Notes: generated from the sequence alone by a model not told the origin. Shown: positions 1 through 9,418, counted from the stretch's first letter. The stretch: 64,000 bases of DNA from an uncultured Muribaculaceae bacterium (GCA_910587425.1 CAJUKU010000011.1:1-64000), one strand, 5' to 3'. Numbers and translations are program-made.

Positions 1-4
1 AAAG

Positions 5-45
5 TGTCCCAGTCTGCTCCGGCGCACTGTCCCAGTCTGCTCCGG
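5..45. repeat. Two 18-bp direct repeats, possible end of an insertion sequence
   Basis: The 18-mer TGTCCCAGTCTGCTCCGG occurs at 5-22 and again at 28-45, a 23-bp period. Immediately to the right the sequence becomes the 3' part of an SGNH hydrolase gene. IS21-type elements are known to carry several short terminal repeats starting with TG, so I infer that the window starts inside the end of such an element that has cut the hydrolase gene. No transposase is visible because the element would lie left of the window. A simple local duplication is the alternative. Confidence 0.4.
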
Positions 46-321
46 TTTTTCCATCTTGTAACCGTGACCCCGCGTATAGGCATGAATTATCAGTCAACAG
101 CCGGAATAATTAATGAATGGGTTAAGAACTCTGGTGAGTTATATGTGGATTTTCATGCCGCCTTAACAGAACCTGACGACCCAAGCCAGTGGAGGAGAGA
201 ATATATGTTGCCAGACGGAATACATCCCTCACCAAAAGGATATGATGCGATGTATGAATGCCTCGTTTCAAGTATGCCTGAATTATTTGAATCATCCTCA
301 ACTACTGAATCACAGAATTAA
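46..321 (+). pseudogene. SGNH/GDSL hydrolase, 3' fragment
   Basis: This is the C-terminal end of a GDSL/SGNH-type esterase-like protein. Visible features are NEWVKNSG, then YVDFHAAL, and then the DGIHPSPKGYDAM block, which carries the family's catalytic Asp-x-x-His pair. SGNH hydrolases normally have about 200 or more residues with a GDS block near the N-terminus. That block and the core are missing, and only about 90 residues remain. The frame stays open leftwards through the 5-45 repeats, but that stretch does not look like SGNH sequence, so the gene is probably interrupted there. No credible start codon can be assigned. The gene ends 16 bp before a hairpin terminator shared with the convergent GH31 gene. 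Confidence 0.6.
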
Positions 322-336
322 CTCGTCAGTATGATA

Positions 337-382
337 AAACATCAGGAGGCTTGCTATCAATCTGGCAAGCCTCCTGGTGTTT
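337..382. terminator. Bidirectional hairpin terminator
   Basis: The 18-nt arms at 337-354 and 365-382 (AAACATCAGGAGGCTTGC and its near-complement) pair throughout, with one G-T wobble, around a 10-nt loop. A-rich and T-rich ends give U-tracts in both directions. It sits between the 3' ends of the SGNH remnant (plus) and the GH31 gene (minus), as expected for a shared terminator. Confidence 0.8.
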
Positions 383-406
383 AATAGTATCGGGTTATAA
401 ACCGGA

Positions 407-3400
407 TCAGAATGCTATGGTGTTCAGCTTCTTGTCGACTATCATGCCGTCGCGGGGAGTGGCGTTGAAAGCGCCGCGCTGCAGCGCACGGAAGCGCAGA
501 CGGAACAGGGGCTGCGCCTCATCACCCTCGGTGACAACATCGGGCTGCTCGCCGACATTGACAAACGTCGGATAGAGCTGACGGGTGCCGTTGGTGTGCA
601 GACGGTCGTTGGTAAGATCGCGCATATTACCTGTGTTGACGGTCTCGACACCGACAAACTGCCAACGCTTCTGATCGTAGGGGATCGCGAGGCTTATGGC
701 ATTAACGCTCTTAAGACCTGTACCTTTTACGGTCACTGTTGCGGTATCACCCGCAGCGAATGTGCCGCGCGGCATGTCGAACGTTATTTCACCGGCGAGC
801 GGATCGGCATAGTCGTTTACATCGACTCCATCCTCAAGACGCGTAGCCACTACAGAGATGTCGTAGGCATCAATGAGATCATTGCGGTTTATGTCGCCTA
901 CCGACACATAACCTTCGAAATCGGAATCACCACGACGCAGACCGGTATAGTTGGTGTAGGAGGTCAGGTCATTCTCATCTATTCTGCCGTCAGAGTTGAT
1001 ATCACCGGGGAGATAGCTCTCCGTACCGGGCACCTTGAACACATACAGTTCGCGTCCGGAACCATAGTTTCCTACACCTTCCGTGGCGCTGAGACGGATG
1101 TAACGTGCCTGGGGCTGATCCTTGAATACAAATTCCTTGACATCACCGTTGCGCTCCCATACGAATGAATCGACCGGCGTCCAGTGCTGCTTGTCAAGGC
1201 TGACCTCAACGGCACCGCGCAGAATTGTTCCGTTGCCGCCGTCAGGGCGTGGCAGATACTGGAACTTGTCAAGTGTGTTGATGCTCTGCAGATCTATTGT
1301 GAGCTTGAGCGGAATGGCATTCGCACGGTAGCGTGTATGCCACATGTCTCCGCTCTCGGCGAAGTCAAACAGGCGGCTAACCTCGAATCCCTCCTGGACG
1401 GGCACGTCGCATTCGCCACGTATGCCGCGTATGGCAAACTCAAGAGGATTGGACTTCGTGGTGGCTTTGAAACTGCTCCACGGACCGGCACCGTCGGCAT
1501 TTACGGCGCGGATCTTGAAGTCGTAGGCTGTCTCAGGCACGAGACCGTCGAACGGCAGCGATAGCGTGCGTATGTTGGTGTAGGGGAGTCCGCCGAACTC
1601 TATCTCATAGTAGTCAGCATTAGCCACCGGTTGCCAAGAGGGAGTGAGCACGTAAGCCTCGGTATTATCCTCCGTCACTGTAGCGACAGGAGCTGTAAGC
1701 GCTCCGTGGCTGACATGTCTTGTATCAGGTGTATTGAACTCAAAACCCTTAACGGTGAGACCGAGTGCGGTTGTCTTTGTATCCACCGCCTGTATGTTCA
1801 CCACGAGCTGAGGATTCTTCTTCACGCTGACGGAGGCTGCTTCTGTTCCCGGTGTGGAGAAACGGTTCAGTTCAGGTGCAGGATTGTAGAAGTATGTATC
1901 GGCATTGTCAAGACACTCCTGGAGCGAGGCAGCCTCGCGAAGCTGCATTTTTTTACCTCCACGGGTCGCTGTGACGCTCTTCGGACGCTGACTGAGGTTG
2001 ATAATCATCCGGGTGGCTTTCATGGGCTGGAAGCCGTCAAAATCACCTTCTGTGCGACCGATGGCGATATTGAGCGTGCCGTCGGGCTTTACGGTAGAGG
2101 AGATCTGGGTCGTGGCACACGACTTTCCGTCGAGATACTGCTGCGTTGCACCGTCATCATCATATTCCGTAAACTCAGTGGTACCCTCAGGATAGAATTC
2201 GTATATACGGAGCTTGCGGTCGATCTCCGACGGATTGTTGTTGGGGTTGACCATCGGAATGATTGATCCCGCTTTCACGAACACCGGAAGTTTCCATATC
2301 GGAGCGTCGAAGCTGTTGAGCACCACGCCACCGTCATATATCTCGCCGGTGAAGTAGTCGATCCAGCGCCCCTCGGGAAGATAGATACCGTCGCGGTGGT
2401 CATTACCGAGCGAATCGCTGGCTGTGTTCTGATATATCGGAGCCACAAGGAACGAGGGACCGTAGAGATACTGGTAGCGTGTCGCGGGACCGTAGGTGTA
2501 GGAATTGGGATAGTCGACAAAAATAGCACGGATGAGCGGCTTGCCGTCGACAGCCTCGCGGGCGTATGTATATGCGTAGGGGAGAAGCTCTGATTTGAGC
2601 TTGAGATAATTGCGGTTGATTGATGCGGCAGGTTCGCCAAGAGCATGAGGATATTTCTCGTTGGAACCCCATCCATCCATGTTGAGCTGCATGGGTGAGA
2701 ATGTCTTCCACTGGAAATCGCGTATGTTGACCACCGGATTCTTGCCGCCGAAAATACCATCCATATCGGAGGTTATGTTAGGCTGTCCGGAGAGACCCGA
2801 ACCGATGTAGGTGGGGATGTGAAAACGTATGTATTCCCATTCGCCACCTGTTTGGTCGCCGCTCCACACACCGGCGTAGCGCTGGGTACCTGCCCATCCG
2901 TCGAGCGATATGATGAACGGACGTGCATCAGCACCGTAGTAAGGCATGATCTCGCCAACGTCGGCTACACCGTTGAGTCCGAAAGAGTAGCCCCAGCCTA
3001 CCCATGCCACGTCAGTCTTGAGCACACGCACACCTGCGTCGCGCACCTCCTTGACGATGTCGCGCTGCAGGAGTGCCGACACATCGGCTTTCGGGTGAAG
3101 GTCGCTCTGTGTCCACAGACCGATCTCAACACCTTTCGAGCGGGCATAGTCGCCGAATTCCTTTAGATTCTGTATGTTTCCGTCAAGTGTCTCTGTCTGT
3201 CCGTAGCCGGCTCCATATCCGTCGTTGGGAAGAATCCATCCGAGAGGCATGTCGTGGGCTGCATAACGGTCCACTACCGCGCGTGCCGAGAACTGATAAT
3301 TGTTCTTCTCACCGTTCAGGCTCTCCTTGATACCGCCGTTGTCGCGCTGGCTCTCCTTGTAGCGTTTACCATCCTCAAAAAGGATTCCTTTCTCATTTTC

Positions 3401-4261
3401 AGCCCAATAGTCGCGGTTGTATGCGTTAAGATGACCCTCGTAAAATCCGAATTTAGGCAGGAGCACAGGATTGCCTGTGAGCTGATAGAAGTCAGCGAGC
3501 AGCATCTCGGGCTTCTCATCTACCATCACGAAAGCGTCGAGATACGGGCTTTCATGCATGAGGCTCACGGCAGCAGGATCAGCAGCGGCAAAGTCGTATT
3601 TGCCCTTCTTGAAAGTATGGAACATCACGCCGTAGCCACCTGTCGACCAATAGAACGGCGTCGGTGATGCTACACCCCCGTCGGTCCAGCTGTTCTGATT
3701 CTCGATATTTATAGCCTTGCCACGGTGTGAGAAACGTCCGTTCTGCACACCGCCGCCATAGAAGTATTCATCGGGAGCGGCAGCGAGTGTGAGGGCTGTC
3801 TTGCCTTTCTCGAACTTGACAGGAGCCGTCTCATGCATCACAGACTTACCTGTACGGAGATCGGTTACCGTGAGAAGTCCGTCGGCTTTATTCCAGCTCA
3901 GACGTATCTGCGGGGTGGCTACACTAACTGTTCCGGCATCCTCGCTCACATCGAGCTTACCCGGATTGCGGCGCGGCTGCTTCACGAGAATTTCTGCCGG
4001 CGGCTCAGCTACCGGATTGCGGAGAATACCCCCCTCATCATCGCGGAAGAGCCGGAAAATGTTCTCACCATAGAAATCCACCGTAAGGCGTTTGCCATCG
4101 GCAAGCGATAGCTCCACAGTGGTCGGGTTTAGCTGCGATATGCCGTTGATTGCTTTCCCTTGCGGTTGGGAAGCTGTCGCGGCATTTGCGGCTACCCCTG
4201 CGGCAACAATGACCGACAGCGCGGTCATGCGGCGCAGAAATGCTTTAAAATTACTTATCAT
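407..4261 (-). CDS. Secreted GH31 glycosidase with FN3, F5/8C, dockerin and cohesin-like modules
   Basis: The protein has 1284 residues. An N-terminal signal peptide (Arg-Arg, hydrophobic stretch, small residues to about 30) indicates export. The GH31 N-terminal beta domain and (beta/alpha)8 barrel span about residues 40-750. Asp417 in LKTDVAWVG is the expected nucleophile and Asp469 in WSGDQTGGEWEY the expected acid/base. GH31 enzymes are retaining alpha-glycosidases (alpha-glucosidase, xylosidase, galactosidase types); the exact substrate cannot be read here. Downstream come a fibronectin-III-like domain (about 857-940), a discoidin/F5/8C carbohydrate-binding-like domain (about 955-1083), a type I dockerin-like calcium segment (PGDINSDGRIDENDL, about 1085-1150) and a cohesin-like beta domain to the end. 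I see no T9SS-type C-terminal domain. It is monocistronic, with its own putative promoter. Confidence 0.88.
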   Translation of the reverse strand: MISNFKAFLRRMTALSVIVAAGVAANAATASQPQGKAINGISQLNPTTVELSLADGKRLTVDFYGENIFRLFRDDEGGILRNPVAEPPAEILVKQPRRNPGKLDVSEDAGTVSVATPQIRLSWNKADGLLTVTDLRTGKSVMHETAPVKFEKGKTALTLAAAPDEYFYGGGVQNGRFSHRGKAINIENQNSWTDGGVASPTPFYWSTGGYGVMFHTFKKGKYDFAAADPAAVSLMHESPYLDAFVMVDEKPEMLLADFYQLTGNPVLLPKFGFYEGHLNAYNRDYWAENEKGILFEDGKRYKESQRDNGGIKESLNGEKNNYQFSARAVVDRYAAHDMPLGWILPNDGYGAGYGQTETLDGNIQNLKEFGDYARSKGVEIGLWTQSDLHPKADVSALLQRDIVKEVRDAGVRVLKTDVAWVGWGYSFGLNGVADVGEIMPYYGADARPFIISLDGWAGTQRYAGVWSGDQTGGEWEYIRFHIPTYIGSGLSGQPNITSDMDGIFGGKNPVVNIRDFQWKTFSPMQLNMDGWGSNEKYPHALGEPAASINRNYLKLKSELLPYAYTYAREAVDGKPLIRAIFVDYPNSYTYGPATRYQYLYGPSFLVAPIYQNTASDSLGNDHRDGIYLPEGRWIDYFTGEIYDGGVVLNSFDAPIWKLPVFVKAGSIIPMVNPNNNPSEIDRKLRIYEFYPEGTTEFTEYDDDGATQQYLDGKSCATTQISSTVKPDGTLNIAIGRTEGDFDGFQPMKATRMIINLSQRPKSVTATRGGKKMQLREAASLQECLDNADTYFYNPAPELNRFSTPGTEAASVSVKKNPQLVVNIQAVDTKTTALGLTVKGFEFNTPDTRHVSHGALTAPVATVTEDNTEAYVLTPSWQPVANADYYEIEFGGLPYTNIRTLSLPFDGLVPETAYDFKIRAVNADGAGPWSSFKATTKSNPLEFAIRGIRGECDVPVQEGFEVSRLFDFAESGDMWHTRYRANAIPLKLTIDLQSINTLDKFQYLPRPDGGNGTILRGAVEVSLDKQHWTPVDSFVWERNGDVKEFVFKDQPQARYIRLSATEGVGNYGSGRELYVFKVPGTESYLPGDINSDGRIDENDLTSYTNYTGLRRGDSDFEGYVSVGDINRNDLIDAYDISVVATRLEDGVDVNDYADPLAGEITFDMPRGTFAAGDTATVTVKGTGLKSVNAISLAIPYDQKRWQFVGVETVNTGNMRDLTNDRLHTNGTRQLYPTFVNVGEQPDVVTEGDEAQPLFRLRFRALQRGAFNATPRDGMIVDKKLNTIAF

Positions 4262-4295
4262 GATATGCTTGGTTTGATGATTTTCAATCGTACGG

Positions 4296-4327
4296 CAAAA
4301 ATAACCAATTTACATCGCCTCTGCAAG
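4296..4327 (-). promoter_or_regulatory. Putative promoter of the GH31 gene
   Basis: On the minus strand TATTTTTG (4303-4296) matches the Bacteroidetes -7 box TAnnTTTG. CTTG (4327-4324), one mismatch from TTTG, lies 20 bp upstream of it. This predicts a 5' leader of about 30 nt before the ATG at 4261. Confidence 0.5.
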
Positions 4328-4370
4328 GATATATAAGGACAAACCGTAAACGTGAGATGTGGATATAAAC

Positions 4371-4401
4371 GTATCGGTGCACCTGGCGGGCGCACCGATA
4401 C
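4371..4401 (-). terminator. Terminator hairpin of the glycogen operon
   Basis: A perfect 10-bp stem (GTATCGGTGC at 4371-4380 with GCACCGATAC at 4392-4401) surrounds an 11-nt loop, 25 bp beyond the stop codon of the GH57 gene. There is no strong U-tract, so strength is uncertain. Confidence 0.6.
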
Positions 4402-4425
4402 TGTGGTATTATTTACCGGGTCTTT

Positions 4426-5847
4426 TTATTCTGCCTTTGCTTTTTTTGCGCGGGTAGCTTTGGGCTTCGCCGCTTTGGTAGCTTTTGCTTCCTTGGCTGG
4501 CTTCTCAGCCTCAGGCTTAGGCTCGCGGAGAAGATGCTCCTCGTTGTAGTGCTCGATGTTCTTGCGCATCGAATCCACCTCCTTGTTGAGAGTCTCGATC
4601 TCGCTTGCCTGATTGCGGATGGTGGTAAGAAGTGAGTTGAGCTCCTCGTTCTCGATCGAGAGCGGGTACTGCTCCTCTACGCGCACGATGAAATCAGCAA
4701 GTGCGTTCATGTAGTTGGTAAACGCCTGGAAGGGGGTCTCGTAGGGGCTGAAATGAGAGTGGACAGCTCCGTCGGCACGGTGTTTCGTAGCCATGTAGAA
4801 GAAGTGGTCCGATGACTGCAGATAGTTCCAGTCCTGCTTCAGGCGACGGTCGTCGCACAGCTGCACGCGCTCAGCCACAGAGTAGAGCTTGTTGAACGCC
4901 TCCTGCTGCAGTTTGTTGCCCAGCCAAGCCGATGTGTCGCGTGCCTCGTCAGCCCAGGATATCGGGTGAACCACCGAAAGAACGTCGACAGCCTTGAGCT
5001 TCTGCACAGCCTCCGAGGGTGTCCAGAAATCTATGCCGCGCTCCTTCGCGAAGCGGGGAAGTGCTTCGAGGAACTGGAAGATACCGGTGTCGCGGTTCTG
5101 CAGTTCGCCGAATGTCTCAAGATTCATGAACAGGTTGATGATCTGCTCGTCGGCGGGAGTGTTGGCGATCCAGTCGATATACTTGTCAGCTGTGAGAGGA
5201 TATGCATCCCACTCTGTGTTTGAGAAGCGGAATGAGATATCATCGCTGAGCTTCGAATTCTTAAGCAGGAGCTTCAGTTTGGGAGCTGATGCTGCGCTGT
5301 ACACGTAGTTGGGCGATTTCCAACCGAGGATATGCTTCGCACCCTCGGTGATGACACCCTTGTAGCCCATGGCGAGGATCTGCGGTGCGAGATCGTCGCA
5401 GTAGATAAGCTCGGTGTTGCGGAGCACCTTGGGATGCTGACCGAACAGTTCGAAAATCTTCTGGTCGTGGAGTTTCACCTGCTCCTCAAACTCCTTGGCA
5501 TCGGCGAGCGACGATAGGGAGTGTGCATAGGTCTCAGCCAGGAATTCCACTTTGCCTGTCGCAGCGAGCTGTTTGAGCAGATCGAGAAATTCGGGCACAT
5601 AGTGCTCGAACTGCTCGAGGGCAAGTCCTGTTACCGAGATGGCGCAGCGGAACGCACCGTTGCTCTCCTCAATCATCTTCAGGAGGCGCTGTGCGGCGGG
5701 AATATAGCTGTTGTGGGCTATGCGGGTGATAATATCATCGTTGGCAAAATCATCAAAGTAGTAGTGATCATTGCCGATATCGAAGAAACGGTATCTTTTG
5801 AGCCGGAACGGCTGATGGATCTGGAAATAAAAACAGATTGCTTTCAT
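4426..5847 (-). CDS. GH57 family alpha-amylase-like enzyme
   Basis: The 473-residue protein begins ICFYFQIHQPFRL, the characteristic GH57 N-terminus with the HQP motif. Glu146 in VLRNTELIY is the likely nucleophile region, and the Trp-Asp near residue 214 (TEWDAYPL) is a candidate proton donor region. GH57 enzymes act on alpha-1,4 glucans as amylases or 4-alpha-glucanotransferases. There is no signal peptide, so it should be cytoplasmic. The C-terminus carries a short coiled-coil-like segment and then a tail of about 30 residues rich in Lys and Ala, absent from minimal GH57 proteins. It is last in a minus-strand operon (debranching enzyme, glycosyltransferase, GH57), the same trio known from Bacteroides genomes, which points to intracellular glycogen metabolism. 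Confidence 0.9.
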   Translation of the reverse strand: MKAICFYFQIHQPFRLKRYRFFDIGNDHYYFDDFANDDIITRIAHNSYIPAAQRLLKMIEESNGAFRCAISVTGLALEQFEHYVPEFLDLLKQLAATGKVEFLAETYAHSLSSLADAKEFEEQVKLHDQKIFELFGQHPKVLRNTELIYCDDLAPQILAMGYKGVITEGAKHILGWKSPNYVYSAASAPKLKLLLKNSKLSDDISFRFSNTEWDAYPLTADKYIDWIANTPADEQIINLFMNLETFGELQNRDTGIFQFLEALPRFAKERGIDFWTPSEAVQKLKAVDVLSVVHPISWADEARDTSAWLGNKLQQEAFNKLYSVAERVQLCDDRRLKQDWNYLQSSDHFFYMATKHRADGAVHSHFSPYETPFQAFTNYMNALADFIVRVEEQYPLSIENEELNSLLTTIRNQASEIETLNKEVDSMRKNIEHYNEEHLLREPKPEAEKPAKEAKATKAAKPKATRAKKAKAE

Positions 5848-5911
5848 GATGTGTGAAGCGGTGTTTATTGTGTTGTTTATTTAATTCTTTGTTAGCTTCT
5901 TGATCTAAGGT

Positions 5912-7171
5912 TTACTTTCCCATCACCTTATGGTAGATGTCGATGACCTTGGCGCCAGCCTTGTCCCATGTGATCTGGTTGACCTCATGCAGACCATCCT
6001 CGCGCAACTGGTCGTACATAGCCGGATAGGTTATGATCGAGTTGATGGCATCAGCCATTGCATCGATATCCCAGTAGTCGGTCTTTATCACATTATCAAG
6101 GATCTCGGCGCAACCGCTCTGCTTGGAGATGATCGAGGGAACACCCATCTGCATAGCCTCAAGCGGAGAGATACCGAACGGCTCCGATACGGAAGGCATA
6201 ACGTAGACATCACTTGCCGACAGCATCTCGTAAACCTGTTTACCCTTCTGGAATCCGGGGAAATGGAAGCGGTCGGCTATGCCACGCTCGGCGGCAAGCA
6301 GGATCATCTTGTCCATCATGTCGCCGCTGCCAGCCATAACGAATCGGGCGTTATGGTTGTTTTTCAGCACCTTTGCTGCTGCCTCAACAAAGTATTCCGG
6401 TCCCTTCTGCATGGTTATACGACCTAAGAAAGTGATCACCTTTTCCTTAGGTTTCGGTGCCTTGCATGCAAGGAGCTCTTCCGAGAGGGGAGTGACGGCA
6501 TTGTGCACTGTTGTGACCTTTGCCGGGTCAATACCATATTTCTCTATGACGGTCTGACGGGTGAGGTTGCTGACGGTAATGATATGGTCGGCGTGTGTCA
6601 TGCCGTCCTTCTCGATGCCGAACACCGTCGGGTTTACGTTGCCGCGCGAGCGGTCGAAGTCCGTGGCGTGCACATGAATCACGAGGGGCTTTCCGGTCAC
6701 CTGCTTGGCATGTATGCCGGCAGGATATGTCAGCCAGTCGTGTGAGTGGATTATGTCGAAATCAAGTGTGCGTGCTATCACTCCGGCGGTGATGGAGTAG
6801 TTGTTGATCTCCTCGATTAGGTTATCGGGGTAACGTCCTGAAAATTCCAGGCAGCCGAGATCGTTGACATGCATGTAGTTGAAATCGGCATAGATATGGT
6901 CACGGAGACGGAAGTAGAGATCGGGATCCATCAGGTTGCCGATGCGCTGCTCCACATACTCGCGTGTCACGTCGCGCCATGCTATCGGCACCTGAGATGC
7001 GCCGATGATGTTGGCGAAGTGTTTCTCTTCATCGCCGAAAGGCTTGGGTATGACGAACGTGATGTCCATGTCGCCACATTGCCACATGCCTTGTGTAAGG
7101 CCGTAGCTGGCGGTACCGAGTCCGCCGAGGATATGAGGTGGGAACTCCCACCCGAACATTAAAGCTTTCAT
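5912..7171 (-). CDS. Glycogen synthase-like glycosyltransferase (GT4/GT5 type)
   Basis: The 419-residue GT-B fold protein starts MKALMFGWEFPPHILGG; the Gly-Gly-Leu-Gly loop near residue 17 is where glycogen synthases bind the sugar nucleotide. The second domain has TFLGRITMQKGPEYFVEAA and, at about 325-345, SEPFGISPLEAMQMG with the E-x7-E pattern typical of retaining glycosyltransferases. It probably elongates alpha-1,4-glucan from a nucleotide-glucose donor in the cytoplasm. It lies 64 bp upstream of the GH57 gene and 20 bp downstream of the debranching enzyme, so cotranscription is likely. Donor preference (ADP- or UDP-glucose) cannot be decided from sequence. Confidence 0.85.
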   Translation of the reverse strand: MKALMFGWEFPPHILGGLGTASYGLTQGMWQCGDMDITFVIPKPFGDEEKHFANIIGASQVPIAWRDVTREYVEQRIGNLMDPDLYFRLRDHIYADFNYMHVNDLGCLEFSGRYPDNLIEEINNYSITAGVIARTLDFDIIHSHDWLTYPAGIHAKQVTGKPLVIHVHATDFDRSRGNVNPTVFGIEKDGMTHADHIITVSNLTRQTVIEKYGIDPAKVTTVHNAVTPLSEELLACKAPKPKEKVITFLGRITMQKGPEYFVEAAAKVLKNNHNARFVMAGSGDMMDKMILLAAERGIADRFHFPGFQKGKQVYEMLSASDVYVMPSVSEPFGISPLEAMQMGVPSIISKQSGCAEILDNVIKTDYWDIDAMADAINSIITYPAMYDQLREDGLHEVNQITWDKAGAKVIDIYHKVMGK

Positions 7172-7191
7172 GAGGTCGGGTCGGTGGGGGA

Positions 7192-9135
7192 TTACATGTT
7201 AAACTTCTTGAGTGTGGTGAGAGTGCGCAGTATCTCGGCTACGTTCGTGATATGGCTTATCGCTCCGCGTCCGGAGAAGGGAGGATTACCGTCGTAGAGC
7301 TGCGACAGTGAGCCGATGCAGCCGTTGGTCATCTCATCCTCGTAGCCTATGAGCATACGGTCTATGTAGCTGACGCCGCTTGCACCGAACACGCGCAGAT
7401 AGGCGTCGGCATAGAAGCCGAAGAGCCATGGACGCGCGGGTCCGTTGTGAAGCGCGAGTTCACGCTCCTCGGGCGAACCTACGTACGACGGACGGTAGCC
7501 GAACGATTTCGGCGAGAGTGTGCGGAGTCCTTTAGGAGTCAGAAGCTCACGTGTGACGACATCAAGCACACCCTTGCGCTGACGGCGGTCGAGAGGCGAG
7601 TAGTCTAGTCCGATAGCCACAGCCATGTTGGGGCGTACGGAGGGATCGGCGTATGTGCCGTTCACATAGTCGAAAAGATACCCATAATCATTGAGGAATG
7701 CCTGAATGAACGCAGGTTTAAGTTTCTCGGCTGTATCGAGCCAGCGCTGACGGTCATCGGCAAGTGCCTCGTCGCCCTCGGCAAGTGCAGCGGCAAACAT
7801 GAGTGCATTGTACCACAGGGCATTGAATTCTACCATATAGCCTGTGCGCGGCACAATCGGACGTCCATGAAGTGCGGCGTTCATCCATGTGACGGGTGAT
7901 GATGCACCCATCGAGAATACCATACCGTCAGGCTCCACGCGGAGGTTGGGATGACGGTTGGCGAGTATATAGTCGATGATCTCGCGGATGAAAGTCATGT
8001 AGCGCTCCTTGGCGGCATCCTTTCCGTAAGCCTTGGCATACTGCTGCAGTGCCCAGACAGCCCAGAGAGGAATATCGGGAAGATCTATACCCTGGATGCG
8101 GGGAGAGGTCTCGCCTGTCTGCATGAAATGTATCAGAGCGGCACGTGCCGTCTCCATGATAGCTTCATAATCATCGCGGTGGTTGATAGCTATGGTAGCT
8201 CCGGGGAGTGCCATGAAAGTATTGCGGGCAAGCACTTTTCCCCAGGGATAGCCCGAAAGCAGGAACATGCCGTCGGCATCCTTCAGATAGCACTGTTTTG
8301 CCGCGTTCTTCAGACAGTTGAAGAAGCTTGTGCGGCATGTGCGGGATGCGATCTCGCTCTCATACATTTTCGTCAGCGAGCGGGGCGACACTTCGGAGAC
8401 ACCTGCGGAGAATATGATGCTCTCTCCTTTCTTGATCGGAATTTCAAATGTACCTGGTACCCACAGATCCTCAGTGTAGGGCACTCCGCGCTCAAGATCC
8501 TTGAGATATTCAAATCCCTTGTACCAGTTCGGATCGTAAGTCCATGTAGGCTTGCGGTTGAACTGCATGTAGAGCGTTGGATATCCGTCATAAAGGCGGC
8601 AAGCCACACCGTTGGGCACTTCGGGACAGTCGGTATTGAGTGCCGTGTTCTCCATCACAAGCTCGTTAGCCTCGCGGAAAGCGAGCATCGGCTTGAACCG
8701 CAGTGTCGTGGGCGAGTGTGCCTCGACGAGAGTATAGCGTATGAGAAGTCTGTTCTCGTGCGAAATGAATATTTTTTCCTTTGTAAGTATAACTCCACCG
8801 ACGCGATATGTCGTGCGTGGCACGCTCTCGCAGTCAAATTCACGTATATACTTGTGTCCGTTAGGGCTGTAGACACCGCCGCTGTAGCGGTGCAGCCCGA
8901 GGTTGAACGGCGCGCCGTGCTGAATGACGGTGACATCAAGCGACGACAGGAGCACGTGAGAAGAGTTGCCCAGCTCGGGTATGGGGCACACCAGCAGTCC
9001 GTGCTGCTTTCGTGTGTTACAGTCCACCACAGAAGTGCAATGATAAGCGCCCGACTGATTTGTGCGGAGCATCTCCTTCATCAGCGATTGCTCCAGGTTA
9101 ATCATGAGGTTTTTATCAAATTTCAGATAGCTCAT
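7192..9135 (-). CDS. Glycogen debranching enzyme (GDE N- and C-terminal domains)
   Basis: The 647-residue protein has an N-terminal beta-rich GDE domain (about 30-270) and a C-terminal (alpha/alpha)6 GDE_C/amylo-alpha-1,6-glucosidase domain (about 290-640). Visible blocks include SGYPWGKVLARNTF, LPDIPLWAVWALQQY and GPARPWLFGFYADAYLRV. It should remove alpha-1,6 branch residues from glycogen. I chose the ATG at 9135 (MSYLKFDKNLMINLEQSL). The frame is open 309 bp further, but that upstream stretch is not domain-like and overlaps the spacer to the divergent symporter. First gene of the operon with the glycosyltransferase and GH57 genes; I found no clean promoter box for it. Confidence 0.88.
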   Translation of the reverse strand: MSYLKFDKNLMINLEQSLMKEMLRTNQSGAYHCTSVVDCNTRKQHGLLVCPIPELGNSSHVLLSSLDVTVIQHGAPFNLGLHRYSGGVYSPNGHKYIREFDCESVPRTTYRVGGVILTKEKIFISHENRLLIRYTLVEAHSPTTLRFKPMLAFREANELVMENTALNTDCPEVPNGVACRLYDGYPTLYMQFNRKPTWTYDPNWYKGFEYLKDLERGVPYTEDLWVPGTFEIPIKKGESIIFSAGVSEVSPRSLTKMYESEIASRTCRTSFFNCLKNAAKQCYLKDADGMFLLSGYPWGKVLARNTFMALPGATIAINHRDDYEAIMETARAALIHFMQTGETSPRIQGIDLPDIPLWAVWALQQYAKAYGKDAAKERYMTFIREIIDYILANRHPNLRVEPDGMVFSMGASSPVTWMNAALHGRPIVPRTGYMVEFNALWYNALMFAAALAEGDEALADDRQRWLDTAEKLKPAFIQAFLNDYGYLFDYVNGTYADPSVRPNMAVAIGLDYSPLDRRQRKGVLDVVTRELLTPKGLRTLSPKSFGYRPSYVGSPEERELALHNGPARPWLFGFYADAYLRVFGASGVSYIDRMLIGYEDEMTNGCIGSLSQLYDGNPPFSGRGAISHITNVAEILRTLTTLKKFNM

Positions 9136-9329
9136 GTTGATATTATTGTTAAGGTAATTTTTCAGGGTATGTGTCCACTTCGGGAAAAACGCTGCTGTTG
9201 AGCGACGGAAGCGAGTGAGCGAAAGTAACGCAAAATTTGATATTATGCAAGAAAATTGCTCAAAAACATATTTTATGCTTACTTTTTTGCCAAATTCTTT
9301 CATTTTTGCTGTTTCCATCCACACTTGGA

Positions 9330-9359
9330 CTTGCAGACAGAAAAAATTTCGTACATTTG
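9330..9359 (+). promoter_or_regulatory. Putative promoter of the symporter-WYL-trmD-upp operon
   Basis: TACATTTG at 9352-9359 matches TAnnTTTG exactly. CTTG at 9330-9333 lies 18 bp upstream and is one mismatch from TTTG. The predicted leader to the ATG at 9419 is about 55 nt. Confidence 0.6.
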
Positions 9360-9418
9360 CCAAATAACCGACACCACACTCACAATATAACGAAACCTTA
9401 AAACAGCATGCCCCGATA

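Noticed and set aside
7951..9201. A 416-codon plus-strand frame opposite the debranching enzyme.
   Set aside because: It has no recognisable domain and is antisense to a clearly coding gene.
9180..9240. A GCGAGTGAGCGAAAG-like motif, considered as another copy of the 47.5 kb palindrome.
   Set aside because: Only short similarity to GGTGAGCGAAAG; no matching arms were found around it.
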